Assembly (NCBI GenBank): GCA_002102825.1
Contig: DABJ01000020.1
Coordinates: 51,133 to 67,117 of the forward strand
Reading direction: 5' to 3'
Origin: Candidatus Gastranaerophilales bacterium HUM_12
GTDB lineage: Bacteria; Cyanobacteriota; Vampirovibrionia; Gastranaerophilales; Gastranaerophilaceae
Length of the DNA stretch: 15,985 bases
The translations under genes were made by a program, and so were the position numbers. Below are positions 1 to 7,158 of the stretch, one piece after another (positions within the stretch are counted from its first letter, which is position 1; each line of letters opens with the position of its first letter). The notes beneath the pieces are model-generated. The model was not told the origin of the DNA. It saw nothing but the letters and a program-made list of their open reading frames with translations, and made no database searches.

Positions 1-2
1 TA

Positions 3-1724
3 GTAAGTGAATCAGAAGCTGCAATGTTCAAAGCTGCAGACGGTAATGTTAATGCTTACTTAAAAGCTCACGGTTTAGAATATACTACTACTTACTTTGA
101 AAAAGATAAAGAGATAAAGAATGATGATTATCCTGTTCCTTATAATTTAGTTGGAGCTGATAGATTAAAAGAAATGTATGAAGCATACAATTCTGATTTA
201 ACATCTTCTGAATATGAAAAATATGAATCTTACTTCTCTAGTTTTCTTCAAACAACAGAAGCATTAAAAGCTGTTTCAAAAGAAATTGTAAAAAGTTACT
301 TAATGTATAGTGGCAATTCTCCTCAATTATATAATCCAACAGGTTCTAGCGGAGACTCTGTTTCAATTGGTATTGCTGGAGTATCAAATGGACAACTAGC
401 TAATGCTTTTAAAAATGCATTTACAAATGGTAATAATACTTATAGTATCTCAAACCTAGAAAAGATGGGCTTGACAAAGGCTGGTATTGCAGCTTTGAAT
501 GAAATTGTAAATTCTGTTGGGCATGACGGGCCTGTTGGTACAATTTCAGAAAAAAGAGCTTTAAAAGCCAATAACGATGGCACATATACCCTTACTGACG
601 GAAATATGACTATTACAATTGGTAAAGATCAAAATGGTAAGATTACAGTTTCAGGAAACACTGATTTAGTTGTTTCAGGTTCAACTAATGCTGAAGATGA
701 TTATTCTTATACTTGGGATCAAAATGCAACAACAATTGAAGGTGTTATCAATTCTTTGACATATACAGACTGTGAGGGTACTTATAACTTCAAGGCAAAT
801 AAAGATACCAGCGGTAATTTGACTGGGGCAGATGCTGTTTATAAGTATCCGGATCAAGCAGATTTTAAAGAGGCATTAGATGATTTAGCCGATGAAATTG
901 TTGGTTATGTTTCAAGCAACGAAGAACTTTTTAACTTCGGTACTTTTGGTAAAAATATGCTTGAGAGGGAATCTTCAGGAAGATTACCTGCAGGTATAGA
1001 TTTAAATAAAGTTTTGAAATCCGGTAAAACTTATAAAACTGTATTAAGCGAATATACAGATGCTAGTAACAATTTCTTCACGTTGGTTGCCGGCGGAAAT
1101 GCTTCAAAATTGCAAGAGTTATTAGATAACAACAGTATTTCTGTTAAAGATTTAGAAGATATGGATTTATTGTTAAAAGCAATGAAAAAATATAGTGTTG
1201 GTTACTCAGATGAATTTAAAACAGTAATTGATAAAACAATTATTGACCAAATGATTGATAAGTATGGTGAACCAAAATATGCTTGGGTTGATGAAACAGA
1301 TTCTACTAATTCTGGCAATGCTGATGCCAAAGCTCAATGGTACACAAATATGTTCAACAGAATGAAATCTGGTTACAAAACTATTGAAAACGGTTTAGCT
1401 TCTTCTTCTGAATGGTTAAGATTCGCTTTAGAAAGCGGTCTTGTAACAATGGAACAAGTTGACAAATCTTATAGCTGGAAATCACTTGATTACAAAACAT
1501 GTAGCAACATTACAGAACAAACTGACAACAGTGAAGCTGTTTCTAAAGCTGAAGCTGAATACAACAGAGCAATGAAAGATATTGATGCTAAAGACAGTAT
1601 GTATGATATTCAATTGAAAAACATTGATACTGAACACACCGCTCTTCAAACAGAATATGATTCTGTAAAAAGTGTAATTTCTAAAAACATTGATAGAACA
1701 TTCAAGTTTAACCAAAACGGTTAA
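3..1724 (+). CDS. large protein of unknown function, C-terminal part (5' end outside window)
   Basis: The reading frame is open from the first bases of the window, so the ATG at 24 is probably internal and only the last 573 or so residues are visible. I do not recognise the family. Numbering from that ATG, residues about 1-110 are acidic and helix-rich; about 170-270 is a Gly/Asn/Thr-rich stretch likely to form beta strands (TYTLTDGNMTITIGKDQNG); about 280-490 is mixed helix. The last 60 residues are charged and heptad-like (KAEAEYNRAMKDIDAKDSM), probably a coiled coil, ending in NIDRTFKFNQNG. No membrane segment is visible. Composition (Asn, Ser, Thr, Asp, few Cys) suggests a surface or extracellular protein; this is inference. 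The next gene starts 109 bases after the stop, with no convincing hairpin terminator between. Confidence 0.75.
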   Translation, partial: VSESEAAMFKAADGNVNAYLKAHGLEYTTTYFEKDKEIKNDDYPVPYNLVGADRLKEMYEAYNSDLTSSEYEKYESYFSSFLQTTEALKAVSKEIVKSYLMYSGNSPQLYNPTGSSGDSVSIGIAGVSNGQLANAFKNAFTNGNNTYSISNLEKMGLTKAGIAALNEIVNSVGHDGPVGTISEKRALKANNDGTYTLTDGNMTITIGKDQNGKITVSGNTDLVVSGSTNAEDDYSYTWDQNATTIEGVINSLTYTDCEGTYNFKANKDTSGNLTGADAVYKYPDQADFKEALDDLADEIVGYVSSNEELFNFGTFGKNMLERESSGRLPAGIDLNKVLKSGKTYKTVLSEYTDASNNFFTLVAGGNASKLQELLDNNSISVKDLEDMDLLLKAMKKYSVGYSDEFKTVIDKTIIDQMIDKYGEPKYAWVDETDSTNSGNADAKAQWYTNMFNRMKSGYKTIENGLASSSEWLRFALESGLVTMEQVDKSYSWKSLDYKTCSNITEQTDNSEAVSKAEAEYNRAMKDIDAKDSMYDIQLKNIDTEHTALQTEYDSVKSVISKNIDRTFKFNQNG

Positions 1725-1833
1725 ATCAAGTAAATAAATATTAATCCGATAATCCCTATTTTCTTGTATTTTACCCTTGATTATATACAATTAATATATA
1801 AAGAGGTGTGATAAGAGAGGGGATTATTCTGGA

Positions 1834-3222
1834 ATGATTAAATTTGATTACAGGAATGCAGATGCGTTGGTTGTTGGTTCTGAAAACGGACTTAATCTTT
1901 CTCAAGAATTCGATAATTACAAAGATAAAATAGCTGGAATTATTGCAGATTTGAACAAAAGAAAAGATAAACCCGGTCAATGGCTTCAGTGGATGAATCT
2001 TGGTTATAGCGAGGAAACTGCATGGTATGTTAAAGAATATGCCGCTCTTGTTGAAAACAGATTTGATAATATCCTCGTACTTGGTATTGGAGGTTCTGCG
2101 TTAGGTGGAATTGCCGTAACCGAAGCATTGCTAAAACCTTATTGGAATTTATTATCCAAAGAAGAAAGAAATGGTGCTCCGAGAATATTTTTCTTAGATA
2201 ATATCGACCCTGATTATATGAGTGGATTGTTAGATGTTTTAGATTTGAAGAAAACGTTGGTAAATGTTATCACAAAATCCGGTGATACCGCTGAAACAAT
2301 GGCTCAGTTTATGTTTGTTAAAGATAGATTAGAAAAAGAATTGGGTGATGATTACAGAAAAAATATTGTAGCGACAACAGATCAACGTATGGGAATTTTA
2401 CGCCAAATATCTGAGCAAGAGGGATATAAAACTTTTGTTGTTCCTGATGATGTTGGTGGACGATTTTCAGTGTTTTCAGCAGTTGGTTTGTTGCCATTTG
2501 CACTCGTTGGTATTGATATTGACGAAATTACAAACGGTATTAAAGATATGGACTTAGCTTTGAAAAATACTGATATTCGTGAAAACATCGCAGCTCAAAA
2601 TGCTTTAATTCAATATTTGTTGGACGTTAAAAAGGGTAAGAATATTTCTGTAATGATGCCGTATTCAAGTAAATTGAAATACGTATCAGATTGGTATGTT
2701 CAACTTTGGGCTGAATCATTAGGAAAAGATATGGATTTAGACGGTAATCATGTTCATATCGGGCCTACTCCAGTGAGTGCTTTAGGTGCAACTGATCAGC
2801 ATTCACAAGTTCAACTTTATAACGAAGGTCCAAATAATAAAATTATTAACTTTATTCGTGTTGAAAATTTTGATACAAATTTAGAAATTCCTAAAATCTT
2901 TGAATATACAGGTATTGGTTATTTAGGCGGAAAATCATTCAATGCATTGATGAATGCGGAAGCTGATTCTACAAAAGTTGCATTGTCTGATTATGCAAGA
3001 CCTACAGTAACAATTACTCTTCCAAAGGTAGATGGTTATAATATAGCTCAACTTTTGTATATGTTAGAGGTTCAAACTGCAATTGCCGGAGAACTTTATC
3101 ATATCAATGCGTTTAACCAACCGGGGGTTGAACAGGCTAAAAATTATACTTATGCTTTAATGGGTAGAGCGGGTTACGAAGAGTCTGCAAAAACTCTTCA
3201 AACTAAAATGGCAGCAGTTTAA
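1834..3222 (+). CDS. pgi: glucose-6-phosphate isomerase
   Basis: Interconverts glucose 6-phosphate and fructose 6-phosphate in cytosolic glycolysis and gluconeogenesis. The 462-residue length matches the short bacterial (Bacillus-like) PGI. Visible landmarks are GIGGSALGG at residues 84-92, the phosphosugar-binding TKSGDTAET at 147-155, VGGRFSVFS at 207-215, the catalytic Glu in WAESLGK (E294), His in TDQHSQ (H323) and Lys in GVEQAKNY (K436). The ATG at 1834 is preceded by GAGAGGGG (1815-1822) at a normal distance. It heads an operon: the next gene begins three bases after its stop and trxB follows. AT-rich sequence at 1780-1802 could hold a promoter (TATAAA), but I see no good -35. Confidence 0.95.
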   Translation: MIKFDYRNADALVVGSENGLNLSQEFDNYKDKIAGIIADLNKRKDKPGQWLQWMNLGYSEETAWYVKEYAALVENRFDNILVLGIGGSALGGIAVTEALLKPYWNLLSKEERNGAPRIFFLDNIDPDYMSGLLDVLDLKKTLVNVITKSGDTAETMAQFMFVKDRLEKELGDDYRKNIVATTDQRMGILRQISEQEGYKTFVVPDDVGGRFSVFSAVGLLPFALVGIDIDEITNGIKDMDLALKNTDIRENIAAQNALIQYLLDVKKGKNISVMMPYSSKLKYVSDWYVQLWAESLGKDMDLDGNHVHIGPTPVSALGATDQHSQVQLYNEGPNNKIINFIRVENFDTNLEIPKIFEYTGIGYLGGKSFNALMNAEADSTKVALSDYARPTVTITLPKVDGYNIAQLLYMLEVQTAIAGELYHINAFNQPGVEQAKNYTYALMGRAGYEESAKTLQTKMAAV

Positions 3223-3225
3223 TTT

Positions 3226-3738
3226 ATGAAAAATCTTGTAGTTTTATTTGTTTTAGTATTTTCAATTATATTTTGTGCTATTGAAAAAGTTTATAGCGAT
3301 AATACAAGTCCTACCCCTGTGTTAAAAGCCTCTGTTACAATGGTTCCGACCTCATTTTTCGGAACTTGGAGAGTAACTTCAAAACTCGTTGATACGGATT
3401 CTCCCGTAACATTTAAACAAACGAGTTTAGATTTGTGGAACTTATCAAGAACAAATGACGTCATTACATTAAGTAACCCATTTAACGGTGCAAACGCAGA
3501 GATTACAATTGATAGCGTAAATAACAATTATGTCGTTTTCAAAAAAAATGGCAGGTATGATAATAAAATTTTAACAGATACTGTTGAAATTAAGTTAGAT
3601 GGGGATAATTTTAAAGGTTTTGATTATTTAAAGTTGGATACATATTCAGATGTAAACGGTAAAATTATCAAGACCGAAACGGCAAAATATTCAATTTCAG
3701 GAGAGAGGATTGCCGGACAGAGTGTAATCACTAATTGA
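3226..3738 (+). CDS. small secreted protein of unknown function
   Basis: A 170-residue protein with a clear Sec signal peptide: K at residue 3, hydrophobic core at about 4-19, probable cleavage after VYS (residue 24). The Cys at 17 is not in a lipobox, so it is not a likely lipoprotein. The mature part begins with a Thr/Pro/Ser linker, then FFGTWRVTSKLVDTD and alternating hydrophobic/polar stretches that suggest a small beta-sheet domain of lipocalin-like size; no family recognised. The ATG lies three bases after the pgi stop, with no strong ribosome site, which suggests translational coupling. Its stop overlaps the GAGG ribosome site of trxB. Location is inferred as periplasmic or extracellular. 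Confidence 0.8.
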   Translation: MKNLVVLFVLVFSIIFCAIEKVYSDNTSPTPVLKASVTMVPTSFFGTWRVTSKLVDTDSPVTFKQTSLDLWNLSRTNDVITLSNPFNGANAEITIDSVNNNYVVFKKNGRYDNKILTDTVEIKLDGDNFKGFDYLKLDTYSDVNGKIIKTETAKYSISGERIAGQSVITN

Positions 3739-3748
3739 GGATTTATAT

Positions 3749-4687
3749 ATGAAGATATTAGAATTTGATACAGTTATTTTAGGCGGCGGGCCGGCAGGAT
3801 TTTCGGCTGGATTGTACGCATCTCGTGGTGCTGCGAAAACGGCAATTGTGGATATCAGCATGTTTGGTGGACAGCCATCAAATTATCTTGAACTCGAAAA
3901 TTACCCGGGGTTTTCAAAAATTGGTGGCTATGACTTAATGGAAAAATTTGAATCGCATGCAGATATGTTTGGGGTTCAAAAGTTTCCTATGCAAGAAATT
4001 GAGTCTGTTGATTTGATTTCAAATCCAAAAATTATTAAGACAAAAGAAAATGAATTTCATTCAAAAACAGTTATTATTGCAACAGGTGCAAAACCTATGC
4101 AATTAGGAGTAAAAGGCGAAAAAGAATTTATTGGGCGAGGTGTCAGTTATTGTGCCGTTTGTGATTCGGCTTTTTATAAAGATAGAGTTGTTGCCGTTGT
4201 TGGGGGTGGAAATTCTGCGGTTGAAGAGGCGATGTATTTGACTAAATTTGCCTCAAAAGTTTATCTTATACATAGACGAGATGAACTCAGGGCTGATAAA
4301 ATTCTTCAACAAAGGGCTTTTAACACCGAAAAACTTGAATTTATCTTTGACACTGTTGTTGATGAAATTATTGGAGATGATTTGGTAAAGAGCTTGAAAC
4401 TCCGTAATGTGAAATCTGGTGAAAAATCTGATTTGAATATTGACGGAATATTCCCTTATATTGGAATTTCTCCAAATGTTGATTATATTAATGGACAAAT
4501 TGAACAGGACAAATCAGGATTTATCATTACTGATTCATCTATGAAAACTTCAATTGATGGGGTTTTTGCGGTTGGAGATGTTCGTAATACCCCATTAAGA
4601 CAGGTTATTACTGCAGCTTCAGACGGTGCTGTAGGAGCTGTTTATGCGGTTAAATATCTTGAATCTCTAAAAGAAGTTACTGTTTAG
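3749..4687 (+). CDS. trxB: thioredoxin reductase (NADPH, FAD)
   Basis: Flavoprotein that passes electrons from NADPH to thioredoxin in the cytosol. The 312-residue length is typical of the bacterial low-Mr class. Domain order is FAD-binding GGGPAGFSAGLYASRG at 12-27, redox-active CAVCD with C135 and C138, the second dinucleotide fold GGGNSAVEEA at 152-161 with HRRDELRA at 175-182 that reads the NADPH phosphate, and FAD-binding GVFAVGDVR at 271-279 followed by RQVITAASDGA. All key residues are present. GAGG at 3736-3739 serves the ATG at 3749. It is the last gene of the pgi operon, followed by a terminator hairpin at 4718-4749. Confidence 0.95.
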   Translation: MKILEFDTVILGGGPAGFSAGLYASRGAAKTAIVDISMFGGQPSNYLELENYPGFSKIGGYDLMEKFESHADMFGVQKFPMQEIESVDLISNPKIIKTKENEFHSKTVIIATGAKPMQLGVKGEKEFIGRGVSYCAVCDSAFYKDRVVAVVGGGNSAVEEAMYLTKFASKVYLIHRRDELRADKILQQRAFNTEKLEFIFDTVVDEIIGDDLVKSLKLRNVKSGEKSDLNIDGIFPYIGISPNVDYINGQIEQDKSGFIITDSSMKTSIDGVFAVGDVRNTPLRQVITAASDGAVGAVYAVKYLESLKEVTV

Positions 4688-4717
4688 ATTTTTATATTAA
4701 TATCTTAAAAAAGTCTT

Positions 4718-4752
4718 AAAGCCTTAATATGTAGGGCTTTTAAGGCTTTTGT
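4718..4752 (+). terminator. Rho-independent terminator after trxB
   Basis: Ten-base-pair stem AAAGCCTTAA (4718-4727) with TTAAGGCTTT (4740-4749), 12-base loop, followed by TTGTT. It is flanked by a 13-bp inverted repeat, ATATTAATATCTT at 4694-4706 and AAGATATTAATAT at 4760-4772, which could extend the structure. Confidence 0.8.
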
Positions 4753-4810
4753 TATAAAGAAGATATTAATATTTGAATAAAGATATAAAGATTATGTAAG
4801 GAAATCGGAC

Positions 4811-4840
4811 TTGTGTATTCTTTTAATTTATAATTATACA
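4811..4840 (+). promoter_or_regulatory. probable promoter of the HEAT-repeat-like gene
   Basis: TTGTGT (4811-4816) and TATACA (4835-4840) are separated by 18 bases; an alternative -10, TATAAT, lies at 4829-4834. The upstream terminator and the 176-base gap mean this gene needs its own promoter. Confidence 0.5.
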
Positions 4841-4869
4841 TGTAAAGACAATAATATGGAGATATGAAT

Positions 4870-5154
4870 ATGCAATCAGTAAAAGAGATTCTTTCAGAAT
4901 TAGAAAATGCAGATAACACTACAAAAAATCAAATTGAAAACGAACTTGTTAGCATTGGTGAATCAGTTGTTCCTCAATTGGTTGATCAATTACAAGTTGT
5001 TAGAGGTATCAAAAGAGGTGTTGTTGCAATGACTCTTATTCGTTTAGGTGATGCTTCTGTTAAATATTTAGAAAAAGCTGCTCATGACAATAAAGATTTT
5101 GAATGGGTTGCAGAATACTTAATCAGAGAAATCAAAGGTTCTATTGCTGCATAA
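4870..5154 (+). CDS. small HEAT-repeat-like protein
   Basis: A soluble 94-residue helical protein. Helix pairs with the pattern VPQLVDQLQVVRGIKRGVVAMTLIRLGDASVKYLEKAA resemble one to two HEAT repeats, as in small proteins of cyanobacterial relatives; HEAT repeats bind other proteins, but no partner is evident. An in-frame ATG at 4864 exists, but the ribosome site GGAG at 4858-4861 is only 2 bases from it and 8 bases from the ATG at 4870, so I start the gene at 4870. It stands alone between its own promoter and a strong terminator, which suggests a separately expressed, perhaps abundant, small protein. Confidence 0.8.
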   Translation: MQSVKEILSELENADNTTKNQIENELVSIGESVVPQLVDQLQVVRGIKRGVVAMTLIRLGDASVKYLEKAAHDNKDFEWVAEYLIREIKGSIAA

Positions 5155-5176
5155 TAAAAAGCATTTTAATATATAG

Positions 5177-5207
5177 AAGACCGGCTAAAGTAGTCGGTCT
5201 TTTTTTA
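5177..5207 (+). terminator. strong Rho-independent terminator
   Basis: AGACCGGCTA (5178-5187) pairs with TAGTCGGTCT (5191-5200), with one G-T pair and a three-base AAG loop, followed by seven or more T. It ends the HEAT-repeat-like transcript just 16 bases before the next start codon. Confidence 0.92.
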
Positions 5208-5210
5208 TGT

Positions 5211-5216
5211 TAGAAT
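5211..5216 (+). promoter_or_regulatory. candidate -10 of a leaderless promoter for the patatin gene
   Basis: TAGAAT ends six bases before the ATG at 5223, so the expected transcription start is the ATG itself. No Shine-Dalgarno precedes this ATG, and a strong terminator sits directly upstream. The same geometry occurs at the two membrane-protein genes (starts 8464 and 8959, minus strand). No good -35 is visible here, so the call is tentative. Confidence 0.4.
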
Positions 5217-5222
5217 TTACGA

Positions 5223-6425
5223 ATGAAAGATTATAATAATTTAAAATATGCATGCTTATTTGGTGGCGGAGCAATTCGAGGGGCGGCTCATGCCGGAGTA
5301 GTGAAAGCTTTTGAACGTTTAGGAATTGAACCTATGCTTTTAGCAGGCTCTTCCGTCGGGTCTTTAGTCGCTGCTTTATGTGCTGTTGGGTATAATGCAC
5401 ATGAACTTTCTGAGGTATTTTTATCCGTTAATTTTGAATTGTTCAGAGATATTTCATTGGGGTTTAATAATAAATTTGCACTTAGTAAAGGTAATGTTTT
5501 CTTAGAATGGCTAAGGGATTTAATAGAGCAAAAGTTCTATGGTGATGCTTATTTAAAAGGGCAATGTCGTCCTGTGACGTTCAAAGATTTATCAAAAAAT
5601 CTGGTAATTATTACAACCAATATGAAAGATTTTTCATGTCGAGAATTCTCAACATTTGAAACTCCTGATTTTGAAGTTGCGATGGCTGTCAGAATTTCTT
5701 GTTGCATGCCGGGGCTTATGAGGGCTGTAACTCTAGATGATGATTTACTAGTTGATGGGGATTTGATGAAAGGCAAACCTATGTGGGCTTTGTCAAAAAA
5801 TATTCAAAATTCATCTGATAGAATTTTAGAAATTCGTCTTGAAGGCACTTTTTCCGGCACAGATCAAAATCCTTTAGAGTATGTAAATGGAATGTACACT
5901 TGCATGACGTATTCAGAAACAGCTTTTATCAAAAGTATTTATGGTAATTGCGATAGATACGATTACCTTGTAGTGAATACAGGTAATGTTGTGGTTGTTG
6001 ATTTTAATTATCCGATTGATAAAAGGCAAGCTATTATTGACGATGGTTATCGCCAAGCAATGAATTATTTTACAAGTGTTTTACCACAAAAGAAAAAAAA
6101 ATTAGATGAGGTTTATTCAAATATTTTAGATTATTTAAGGAAAATTCAAGGTTTTTGCTTGTTGAAAAAGTTTGTAGCGGCTAAAAATTCATTGTCTGAG
6201 TTATTTATATATTTAACTCAAGTGAATAAAATAGTTGATTCTGATGTTTATAATGCTATTTGCTTGTTTCAAAAACTCATGTTTTCAAATATCAAATCAG
6301 GGCTTTTAGGTCGTTCAAAATGTGAAAATTATTCTGTTGTATCAGATAGTTTGAACAATTTAATCTCTGATTTGACTAATAGATGTACGGAATTGGAAAA
6401 ATATATTAATAAATTTTCTGATTGA
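5223..6425 (+). CDS. patatin-like phospholipase
   Basis: Serine lipid acyl hydrolase of the patatin family, likely acting on membrane phospholipids. The N-terminal domain (about residues 8-200) carries the oxyanion motif GGGAIRG at 14-20, the nucleophile elbow GSSVG at 42-46 (S44), and the dyad aspartate in VDGD (D178). The usual DGG/DGA is DGD here. VAMAVRISCCMPGLMRAV at 152-169 is the conserved segment before it. Length is 400; residues about 285-400 form a helical tail beyond the core with no recognised domain. There is no signal peptide, so it is probably cytosolic or peripheral. The gene has no visible ribosome site and may be read from a leaderless mRNA. Its stop overlaps the -35 of the tRNA promoter. 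Confidence 0.9.
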   Translation: MKDYNNLKYACLFGGGAIRGAAHAGVVKAFERLGIEPMLLAGSSVGSLVAALCAVGYNAHELSEVFLSVNFELFRDISLGFNNKFALSKGNVFLEWLRDLIEQKFYGDAYLKGQCRPVTFKDLSKNLVIITTNMKDFSCREFSTFETPDFEVAMAVRISCCMPGLMRAVTLDDDLLVDGDLMKGKPMWALSKNIQNSSDRILEIRLEGTFSGTDQNPLEYVNGMYTCMTYSETAFIKSIYGNCDRYDYLVVNTGNVVVVDFNYPIDKRQAIIDDGYRQAMNYFTSVLPQKKKKLDEVYSNILDYLRKIQGFCLLKKFVAAKNSLSELFIYLTQVNKIVDSDVYNAICLFQKLMFSNIKSGLLGRSKCENYSVVSDSLNNLISDLTNRCTELEKYINKFSD

Positions 6426-6450
6426 CAATAAACTTTGTTTATTATATCAT
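6422..6450 (+). promoter_or_regulatory. promoter of tRNA-Leu
   Basis: TTGACA (6422-6427) and TATCAT (6445-6450) are 17 bases apart. The expected start near 6457 gives a leader of about 30 bases before the mature tRNA. The -35 overlaps the patatin stop codon. Confidence 0.75.
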
Positions 6451-6486
6451 TTTAACATAGCCGAAAGGTTATTGAAAACTGAATAA

Positions 6487-6573
6487 GCTCCAGTGGCGGA
6501 ATCGGTAGACGCGTTGGACTTAAAATCCAATTGGGCGTATAACCCAGTGCCAGTTCAAGTCTGGCCTGGAGCA
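6487..6573 (+). tRNA. tRNA-Leu (anticodon UAA)
   Basis: Complete 87-base cloverleaf. The acceptor stem is GCTCCAG (6487-6493) with CTGGAGC (6566-6572), then discriminator A6573. The anticodon stem TTGGA/TCCAA encloses the loop CTTAAAA with anticodon TAA at 6521-6523. A long variable arm (TTGGGCGTATAACCCA) marks a class II tRNA, and the T arm is GCCAG-TTCAAGT-CTGGC. The 3' CCA is not encoded and must be added. The anticodon loop is uninterrupted, so the group I intron typical of cyanobacterial tRNA-Leu(UAA) is absent. It reads UUA, a codon used heavily in this AT-rich DNA. Confidence 0.96.
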
Positions 6574-6580
6574 ATTCTTT

Positions 6581-6611
6581 AAAAGGACTCATTTAATTGA
6601 GTCTTTTTTTA
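6581..6611 (+). terminator. terminator of the tRNA-Leu transcript
   Basis: GACTCA (6586-6591) pairs with TGAGTC (6598-6603) around a six-base loop. The stem extends through A-T pairs at 6581-6584, and the 3' side is a run of seven T. It begins eight bases after the tRNA. Confidence 0.85.
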
Positions 6612-6774
6612 TTGCGAAAAATTGTTACATTCTTAATATTTGACTATTTTAGATTGAAAAAATCCTCAAAATGCATGTTACACCATGGTTTCGGCTGTCA
6701 AGTCCGTATTTTTACGTACGTAAAAATACGGATACACAAATTTGAAAAAATTTGCAATAATATTTTGGTACAGT
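6612..6774. other. gene-free spacer with inverted repeats
   Basis: No convincing gene. The short open frame across 6597-6794 starts inside the tRNA terminator and runs through the palindrome, so I discount it. The stretch holds the 30-bp palindrome (6703-6732) and a second inverted repeat, CAAATTT (6737-6743) with AAATTTG (6748-6754). Confidence 0.6.
6703..6732. repeat. 30-bp perfect palindrome
   Basis: Every base from 6703 to 6732 pairs about the centre at 6717/6718. The outer arm is TCCGTATTTTT and the core is ACGTACGT. There is no loop, so it suits a dimeric protein binding site or a cruciform better than a terminator. It lies 42 bases beyond the end of the first membrane-protein gene and 91 bases after the tRNA terminator. 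Confidence 0.85.
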
Positions 6775-7134
6775 TCAGAAGGGCAAATATGTAAAAAGAA
6801 TGAAAATTATAAAAACTAAGAATAAAAGAATACTGGTGTTTTGTAAGCATATTATTAGTTTAGAATTAAGAAATATCTTGTTTGTTATTTCTTTTCTTGA
6901 TACTCGCTCAAAAATATAAATATAAAGAGCTATGGTACATATAATAATATCAAAGGATATTTTCCCAAATAATAGAATTGCAAAAGGAAATCCTAATTCT
7001 TGATTATTTTTAGTAAAGATAATAGAGAGCATCATTGGATAGAAGATAATGGAATTTATCAGTTCCGCAATAGCTAGAAAATTAAACCAATATTTATTTC
7101 TAAATCTATCTAACCACATAAAACAATAATACAT
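6775..7134 (-). CDS. small polytopic membrane protein, paralog 1
   Basis: A 119-residue hydrophobic protein with three to four predicted membrane segments (about 17-40, 47-73, 97-119). It is homologous to the genes at 8102-8464 and 8588-8959. Shared landmarks are LDRFRNKYWFN near the N-terminus, a central FERVSRKEITNKIFLNSK-like basic loop, and LQN before the last segment. It is the most divergent of the three. The start aligns with the paralogs residue for residue, but the leaderless promoter found before the other two is missing: the lipase start codon lies only 24 bases away, divergent. No known family recognised. A role with the neighbouring lipase (for example protection from it) is inference. 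Confidence 0.75.
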   Translation of the reverse strand: MYYCFMWLDRFRNKYWFNFLAIAELINSIIFYPMMLSIIFTKNNQELGFPFAILLFGKISFDIIICTIALYIYIFERVSRKEITNKIFLNSKLIICLQNTSILLFLVFIIFILFTYLPF

Positions 7135-7158
7135 GAAAAAGAAAGGAGAAGAAAATTT

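Noticed and set aside
1748..1828. Possible base pairing of GATAATCCC with GGGATTATT hiding the pgi ribosome site
   Set aside because: The arms are 63 bases apart in AT-rich sequence and the upstream arm probably precedes the transcript start.
5207..5236. Nine-codon reading frame overlapping the patatin start
   Set aside because: It begins in the T run of the terminator with no ribosome site; there is no evidence that it is translated.
6597..6794. Open frame of 65 codons downstream of tRNA-Leu
   Set aside because: It starts in the tRNA terminator, crosses the 30-bp palindrome, has no ribosome site and overlaps the end of paralog 1; composition is not protein-like.
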